Of a stretch of DNA of 64,000 nt, positions 58,870-64,000 are shown one piece after another. The position numbers and the translations under genes are program-made. This DNA is from Methylophaga thalassica MP (lineage in GTDB: Bacteria; Pseudomonadota; Gammaproteobacteria; Nitrosococcales; Methylophagaceae). Each line of letters opens with the position of its first letter. Position 1 is the stretch's first letter. The stretch spans positions 1,034,382 through 1,098,381 of the forward strand of contig NZ_AFIG01000001.1 of assembly GCF_000214595.1 (NCBI RefSeq), written 5' to 3'. The notes beneath the pieces are model-generated. The model was not told the DNA's origin and ran no database searches. It saw only the letters and a list, made by a program, of their open reading frames with translations.

Positions 58870-61593
58870 ATGTCTGCAGAAACAGTAGTCAGCTTAAAAG
58901 ACGTCAGTCATCAGTATGGTGATACTCAGGCATTAAATGATGTGTCACTGGAGATTCCTTGCGGACAACGCGTTGGTTTTATTGGACCTGACGGTGTCGG
59001 CAAGTCAACCTTATTAGGCCTTATTGCTGGGGTAAAAAAAGGTCAGAGTGGTCAGTGTCTGGTTATGGGCACTGACATCCAGAATAATAAGCAACGAACA
59101 GAGATGTGTTCAAGAATTGCTTACATGCCGCAAGGTTTAGGTAAGAACCTGTATATGACCTTGTCGGTACATGAAAATCTATTATTTTTTGCTCGCTTGT
59201 TTAATTTACCTGCTGATGAGCGCGAACAACGTATCCAGCTGTTATTAAAAAGTACTGGTCTGAGTGAGTTTCGTGATCGTCCAGCTGGCCAGTTATCGGG
59301 CGGTATGAAACAGAAACTCGGATTGTGTTGTGCTTTAATTCATAACCCCGACCTGTTGATTCTTGATGAGCCGACCACCGGTGTGGATCCCTTATCGCGG
59401 CGTCAGTTCTGGACGCTCATCGACCGGATTCGCGCTCAGCGTCCACAGATGAGTGTGTTAATTGCAACTGCGTATATGGATGAAGCGGCTGGCTTTGATT
59501 TTCTCATTGCCATGGATGAGGGTGTGGTCATGGCTACAGGCACACCAGAAGCACTTATTGAACAGACGGGACAAGACAATCTCGATCAAGCGTTTATTGC
59601 GCTATTACCCGAAGATAAACGCCAGGGACATAAGGCCGTCACTGTTCCACCACGACAACAGTCAGAGAAGATTGCTATTTCAGCGAGAAATTTATCCAAG
59701 ACATTTGGTAACTTTACTGCGGTTGATAACGTTAACTTTGAAATAGAGCGCGGTGAAATTTTTGGTTTCCTTGGGTCTAACGGCTGCGGTAAAACCACTA
59801 CCATGAAGATGTTAACGGGATTATTACCGACAAGTTCTGGTGAGGCGCTTTTATTTGGCGAACAGGTGGATGCCAATGATATGGCGACTCGCCGCCGCGT
59901 AGGGTTTATGTCACAAAGCTTTTCTTTGTATGAAGAACTTTCTGTCAGTCAAAATCTATTTTTGCACGCCCGTTTATTTAATTTAGCCCAGGATTATCAA
60001 CACCAGCGTGTTGAGACGTTATTAAAAGAATTTGAACTCGAGCGTTATCAGAAGCAGTCAGCAAAGGATTTACCCTTGGGGATTCGGCAGCGTTTATCGC
60101 TGGCAGTGGCGATTATCCATGAACCAGAAATCCTGATTCTGGATGAACCGACATCGGGTGTTGATCCCGTGGCACGTGATGGGTTCTGGGAGCTATTGAT
60201 TGGCTTATCCCGTGAGCAAGGTGTCACTATTTTTGTTTCCACTCACTTTATGAACGAAGCCCAGCGTTGTGATCGGATTTCATTAATGCATGCAGGTGAA
60301 GTGCTCGCTACTGACTCACCAGCTGCCTTATGCAAAACAAAAGGGTTTGAGACTTTAGAGGAAACCTTCATTGCCTATCTCACGGAACAACAAGCAGACG
60401 ATGGGGATAATAGTCAGCTACTGGCAGAAAATACACTTTCCGAATCACAACATAAAAAAAAGCAAAACCGTTTTTCGTTGACTCGTCTACTGGCTTATAG
60501 CTTGCGAGAGACATTAGAAATTGGCCGTGATCCGGTTCGTCTGGTGTTTGCCTTTTTAGGGACAGTGATTTTGATGTTTGTGCTCGGCTATGGCATCAGT
60601 CTTGATGTCGAAGATATCGCGTTTGCGGTGATGGATCGTGATCAGTCACCTGAAAGTCGGGACTATATTCAAAGCCTTGCCGGCTCGCGTTACTTTGACG
60701 AAAAAACGCCTATTTTGTCAGATGCTGAGATGGATGAACGCATGCGAAGCGGTGATATCAGTATGGCGATAGAAATTCCACCCGACTATGGCAAAGATAT
60801 GCGCCATGGACAACAACCCAGTGTCAGTGTTTGGGTGGATGGTTCGATGCCTTATCGCGCTGAAACCATAAAAGGTTATATTCAGGGCTTTCACCTCAGT
60901 TATCTATCCGAATTGAGTCTCCGCCAGTTTGGCATAAAAGTGTCACCCAGCTATCAGCTTGTCTCACGCTATCGCTACAATCCTCAGGTCGAAAGTCTGA
61001 TTTCAATGGTGCCAGGTGTCTTGCCGATATTATTGTTGATGATTACTTCGATGCTGACGGCATTATCGATTGTGCGTGAAAAGGAATTGGGGTCCATCAC
61101 TAACTTTTATGCCACTCCCGTTAATCGGCTTGAATTTCTGATGGGCAAACAGTTGCCCTATATTGTGATTGGCATGATGAATTTTCTGATGCTGATGTGG
61201 CTGGTTTATATGGTCTTTGATGTGCCATTAACCGGCAGTTTTTGGGCATTACTGGTCGGGACATTTCTTTATATCGTTGTCGCTACCTGCATGGGACAGT
61301 TTATCTCTGCTTTTACTAAAACACAGATTGCCGCCATTTTTCTAACCATGATCACCAGTATTGTGCCTTGCGTGAATTACGCCGGACTGATTAATCCTAT
61401 TAATTCATTAGAAGGGGCAGGCTATGTGGTGGGGCATATCTACCCGGCTTCTTATTATCTGTTGATTTGTCGCGGTGCCTTTACTAAGGGCTTAGGTTTT
61501 GATGAATTAAACGCGTTTTATTGGCCCATGGCACTGGCTATTGTTGTTTTGATGTGTCTGAGTTGGTTGCTACTCAAAAAGCAGGATAAATAA
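58870..61593 (+). CDS. rbbA: RbbA-like ABC transporter: two ATPase domains fused to a permease
   Basis: A 907-residue protein. ATPase one has Walker A GPDGVGKST and signature LSGGMKQKLGLC. ATPase two has GSNGCGKTTT and a degenerate signature LPLGIRQRLSLAV. An ABC-2 membrane domain follows from about residue 545, with a helix near 565, a periplasmic loop and a cluster of helices from 720 onward. The open frame begins at 58813 inside yhiI, but ATG 58870 (MSAETVVSLKDVSHQYGD) is the natural start. E. coli RbbA was described as ribosome-bound, while the operon looks like an exporter. Confidence 0.93.
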   Translation: MSAETVVSLKDVSHQYGDTQALNDVSLEIPCGQRVGFIGPDGVGKSTLLGLIAGVKKGQSGQCLVMGTDIQNNKQRTEMCSRIAYMPQGLGKNLYMTLSVHENLLFFARLFNLPADEREQRIQLLLKSTGLSEFRDRPAGQLSGGMKQKLGLCCALIHNPDLLILDEPTTGVDPLSRRQFWTLIDRIRAQRPQMSVLIATAYMDEAAGFDFLIAMDEGVVMATGTPEALIEQTGQDNLDQAFIALLPEDKRQGHKAVTVPPRQQSEKIAISARNLSKTFGNFTAVDNVNFEIERGEIFGFLGSNGCGKTTTMKMLTGLLPTSSGEALLFGEQVDANDMATRRRVGFMSQSFSLYEELSVSQNLFLHARLFNLAQDYQHQRVETLLKEFELERYQKQSAKDLPLGIRQRLSLAVAIIHEPEILILDEPTSGVDPVARDGFWELLIGLSREQGVTIFVSTHFMNEAQRCDRISLMHAGEVLATDSPAALCKTKGFETLEETFIAYLTEQQADDGDNSQLLAENTLSESQHKKKQNRFSLTRLLAYSLRETLEIGRDPVRLVFAFLGTVILMFVLGYGISLDVEDIAFAVMDRDQSPESRDYIQSLAGSRYFDEKTPILSDAEMDERMRSGDISMAIEIPPDYGKDMRHGQQPSVSVWVDGSMPYRAETIKGYIQGFHLSYLSELSLRQFGIKVSPSYQLVSRYRYNPQVESLISMVPGVLPILLLMITSMLTALSIVREKELGSITNFYATPVNRLEFLMGKQLPYIVIGMMNFLMLMWLVYMVFDVPLTGSFWALLVGTFLYIVVATCMGQFISAFTKTQIAAIFLTMITSIVPCVNYAGLINPINSLEGAGYVVGHIYPASYYLLICRGAFTKGLGFDELNAFYWPMALAIVVLMCLSWLLLKKQDK

Positions 61594-61594
61594 G

Positions 61595-62716
61595 ATGAGC
61601 AGCCTGAAAAATATTATTAACCTTGGTATTAAAGAACTTCGCACTTTGGTACAAGATCCCGTCATGGTGATTGTGATTTTGGTGGCATTCACCTTAATGG
61701 TGTACTCAGCAGGCAAAAGTGTGTCGACAGAGCTGCAGAACACGCCGATAGCTGTGGTGGATGAAGACCATTCGGCGATTTCCATTAATATTGCAGAAGC
61801 GTTTTATGAGCCTCATTTTAAACCGGCGCAGCAAATATCACTTCAGGATGTGAATAAATCACTTGATACTGGTTCATATACTTTTGTACTCGACATCCCT
61901 GATGATTTTCAAAAGGATTTATTAGCAGGGCGCCAGCCTGAAATTCAGTTAGCGATTGATGCCACAATGATGAGTCAGGCTTTTATTGGTGCCGGCTATA
62001 TCAGTGAGATTATTGATAGAGAAGTACAGCATTTATTGGAAACAAATAATGCGACTTCCAGCCAGGCAGTAAAACAGATCGTAAGAATGCGGTTTAATCC
62101 AAACCTTAATAGCGCCTGGTTTAGCGGGGTGATGGAGCTGATCAATATGATTACATTGCTGTCAGTGATTCTGACGGGAGCCGCGTTGATACGAGAGCGT
62201 GAACACGGCACCTTAGAACATTTACTGGTGATGCCCATCACACCCTTTCAAATCATGATGGCGAAAATCTGGTCGATGGGGCTGGTGGTGTTAATGACCA
62301 GTACTTTTTCACTTTATGTTGTCATTCAGGGCTGGCTGAATATGACGATTGCTGGTTCCATTTTGCTGTTTCAGTTAGGGACGGCTTGCTTTTTATTCTC
62401 TACTACATCATTGGGCATTTTATTGGGCACACTGGCCCGAAGCATGCCACAGCTGGGCCTGTTATTACTGTTATTGATATTGCCGTTACAGATGTTGTCT
62501 GGTGGGATGACACCCTTCGATAGCATGCCAGAAATTGTGCAAAACATTATGCAGTTTGCACCGACTTCGCATTTTGTCAGTACTAGCCAGGCGGTGCTTT
62601 ATCGTGGTGCTGGTTTCTCCATCATTTGGCCCGATTTATTAGCCAATGTGGCGATTGGTAGCGTGTTTTTTTTATTTGCTCTGGCATTATTCAGAAAAAG
62701 TCTGGCAAGTGTTTGA
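61595..62716 (+). CDS. yhhJ: ABC-2 type permease (YhhJ-like)
   Basis: A 373-residue membrane protein with one N-terminal helix, a large periplasmic domain (about 45-175) and five or six C-terminal helices, containing REREHGTLEHLLVMPITPFQ. It starts 1 bp after rbbA, so the two are coupled, and completes the tripartite exporter as partner to the RbbA membrane half. No terminator is evident downstream. Confidence 0.93.
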   Translation: MSSLKNIINLGIKELRTLVQDPVMVIVILVAFTLMVYSAGKSVSTELQNTPIAVVDEDHSAISINIAEAFYEPHFKPAQQISLQDVNKSLDTGSYTFVLDIPDDFQKDLLAGRQPEIQLAIDATMMSQAFIGAGYISEIIDREVQHLLETNNATSSQAVKQIVRMRFNPNLNSAWFSGVMELINMITLLSVILTGAALIREREHGTLEHLLVMPITPFQIMMAKIWSMGLVVLMTSTFSLYVVIQGWLNMTIAGSILLFQLGTACFLFSTTSLGILLGTLARSMPQLGLLLLLLILPLQMLSGGMTPFDSMPEIVQNIMQFAPTSHFVSTSQAVLYRGAGFSIIWPDLLANVAIGSVFFLFALALFRKSLASV

Positions 62717-62793
62717 ACAGTGCTTAAGTCATCATTTGTTGGACAAGTTTTACGTCGTACTTCAGTATATCTGAGGATAGCCGATTGAATTTT

Positions 62794-62821
62794 AATTAAG
62801 TCCATAAAATTAAGTCATAAA
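62794..62821. repeat. Two adjacent 14-15-bp direct repeats upstream of the EAL gene
   Basis: AATTAAGTCCATAAA (62794-62808) and AATTAAGTCATAAA (62808-62821) sit head to tail about 100 bp before the EAL start. They may be tandem regulator half-sites or chance AT-rich repetition. Confidence 0.4.
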
Positions 62822-62919
62822 ATGATAGGGTTATAACATTATTGGTCATTTTCAAAGCTTCGCACATAGCAGACAGATGACGAGTAAGAAAAATAGCCAA
62901 GGTAAGGAGGGAATAGACC

Positions 62920-63684
62920 ATGAATTTAGAAGAGAAAATCTGCCAGAGTTGTACAGAAGAGAATAGTTTGGATTTCGACTTTACTATGGCTTTTCAACCC
63001 ATCATTAATTGCAGTAATGAGACTGTTTATGGTTACGAGGCGCTGGTTCGAGGCATTAATAACGAGTCAGCCTATTCTGTAATATCCAGAGTTAATGATA
63101 ATAATCGTTATTTATTTGATCAGCTCTGTCGGGTGAAAGCGATTTCACTTGCATCGAAGTTGAATATTACTTCGATGCTGAGTATTAACTTCCTACCTAA
63201 TGCGATTTATGTGCCGGAGCGTTGTATCCGCACTACCTTTGAAGCAGCTAAACAGTATGACTTCCCCTCTGAGAGAATTATGTTTGAGTTCACTGAGGTC
63301 GAAAAAATGGACGATACCGAGCATGTTAAACGTATCGTCGATTATTACCAGTCGCTGGGGTTTAAAACGGCAGTGGATGATTTCGGCTCTGGCTATTCAG
63401 GACTGAATCTGCTTGCCGACTTTCAGACAGACATTATTAAATTGGATATGGCGCTCATCAGAAACATTGATTCGAATAAGGTACGTCAATCTATCGTCAA
63501 GAATTGTTTAACCATGTTTAATGAGCTAAATATCACGACATTGGCTGAAGGCATTGAAACATATGAAGAATATGTCTGGTTACGTGATGTGGGGATCGAA
63601 CTCATGCAAGGCTATTATTTTGCAAAACCCGGGTTTGAGAGTTTGCCCGACATAAATCATGGACAATATACACAAGCAGGCTAG
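62920..63684 (+). CDS. EAL-domain cyclic di-GMP phosphodiesterase
   Basis: A 254-residue stand-alone EAL protein. The catalytic set looks complete: YEALVRG, SINFLP, FEFTEVE, DDFGSGYSG, IKLDMALI, AEGIET and MQGYYFAKP. It has no membrane or sensor domain; residues 1-30 hold a short Cys pair (CQSCTEE). A perfect AAGGAGG at 62904-62910 suggests strong translation. It likely lowers c-di-GMP and opposes the GGDEF protein at 17.3 kb. Confidence 0.94.
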   Translation: MNLEEKICQSCTEENSLDFDFTMAFQPIINCSNETVYGYEALVRGINNESAYSVISRVNDNNRYLFDQLCRVKAISLASKLNITSMLSINFLPNAIYVPERCIRTTFEAAKQYDFPSERIMFEFTEVEKMDDTEHVKRIVDYYQSLGFKTAVDDFGSGYSGLNLLADFQTDIIKLDMALIRNIDSNKVRQSIVKNCLTMFNELNITTLAEGIETYEEYVWLRDVGIELMQGYYFAKPGFESLPDINHGQYTQAG

Positions 63685-63848
63685 TGATAGCGTATTTGCA
63701 TAGAATAATTGATATATGCTGTTGTTTTCCTGTGCTGGTAAATGCGGTTCAAACAAAACATTGATGCATATATCACCTATAATCTACAGTTGATATCACT
63801 TCTCCAGGTGGTTAACGACAGGCAGATTCAGAAAAATAAGAGAGTCAG

Positions 63849-64000
63849 ATGACAATGTTTACCTGGTTAGCTAATCTTGGTGACGTTACCCATGCCGTAC
63901 AATTGGCGTTAACGCCTGCATTCTTGCTTACTGGTATGGCGGGAATCCTTAATGTAATGGCAAACCGACTTGCTCGGATTATAGACAGAGCACGTGTTTT
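63849..64000 (+). CDS. DUF2721 family membrane protein, 3' truncated by window edge
   Basis: The first 50 codons (MTMFTWLANLGDVTHAVQLA onward) match the DUF2721 N-terminus, including a first helix with LTPAFLLTGMAGILNVM and the conserved NRLARIIDRAR. The function of the family is unknown. The start is ATG 63849, and the gene continues past the window. Confidence 0.82.
   Translation, partial: MTMFTWLANLGDVTHAVQLALTPAFLLTGMAGILNVMANRLARIIDRARV

Noticed and set aside
63761-63783. TTGATG and TATAAT before the DUF2721 gene as a promoter
   Set aside because: Spacing is only 11 bp, far from the usual 16-18; the TATAAT alone is not enough.

Overview
The window reads as a contiguous piece of a gammaproteobacterial chromosome with an AT-leaning, moderate base composition and tightly packed genes that often overlap by 4 bp. 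The set of AceE-type pyruvate dehydrogenase, Hda, HflD, MnmA, RluE, AcnB, MsrPQ, EptA and a YhiI-RbbA-YhhJ exporter points to Gammaproteobacteria. A Methylophaga-like (Piscirickettsiaceae/Thiotrichales) source is my best guess from the overall protein flavour, but it is inference. No tRNA, rRNA, insertion sequence, prophage or CRISPR array was seen.

Layout, 0-16 kb: the 3' part of pheA overlaps ispH, followed by half of an Opp/Yej-type peptide ABC transporter and a DUF1244 gene. Next comes an ECF sigma factor with a zinc-motif anti-sigma factor, divergent from an operon of a secreted repetitive EGKCG/KCGAEKK protein (HvfA-like metallophore precursor), a DoxX-family protein and the MsrP-MsrQ periplasmic methionine sulfoxide reductase. 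An ECF-like promoter lies in the divergent gap. The aceE-aceF-lpd operon ends at a strong terminator and is followed by a solitary Dam-type methylase. 16-31 kb: argG, a diguanylate cyclase, a nitroreductase with a secretin-N-like/DUF7931 pair, purB, acnB, a FetB-like permease, hflD-mnmA-nudJ-rluE, slyD, a sugar-phosphate mutarotase, nudF and a DUF3108 gene.

31-50 kb: purM-purN diverge from a DUF2066-pgsA-like-perM-hda-recJ-ldhA-dinG run of closely spaced or overlapping genes. A small secreted two-repeat protein, parvulin, a DJ-1-like protein, a methyltransferase, an S4 RNA-binding protein and the oadGAB sodium-pumping decarboxylase operon follow, then an RNase J-like nuclease and a PilZ protein. 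50-64 kb: a patatin phospholipase; a LysR regulator divergent from doxX-azoR-pirin with a T-N11-A operator between them; eptA plus a PAP2 phosphatase; a yhiI-rbbA-yhhJ exporter; an EAL phosphodiesterase; and the start of a DUF2721 gene cut by the window end.

The most unusual locus is 5.5-9.1 kb. It has the precursor-like Cys-repeat protein, the DoxX partner and a dedicated sigma/anti-sigma pair, but no MNIO (DUF692/HvfB) or HvfC-like maturation gene next to it, and MsrPQ is attached instead. Together the parts suggest an envelope copper/oxidant defence unit (inference). Other points of interest are a 155-bp out-of-frame overlap of rluE with nudJ, an Lpd carrying its own lipoyl domain nearly identical to that of AceF, and the internally duplicated secreted protein at 42.5 kb.
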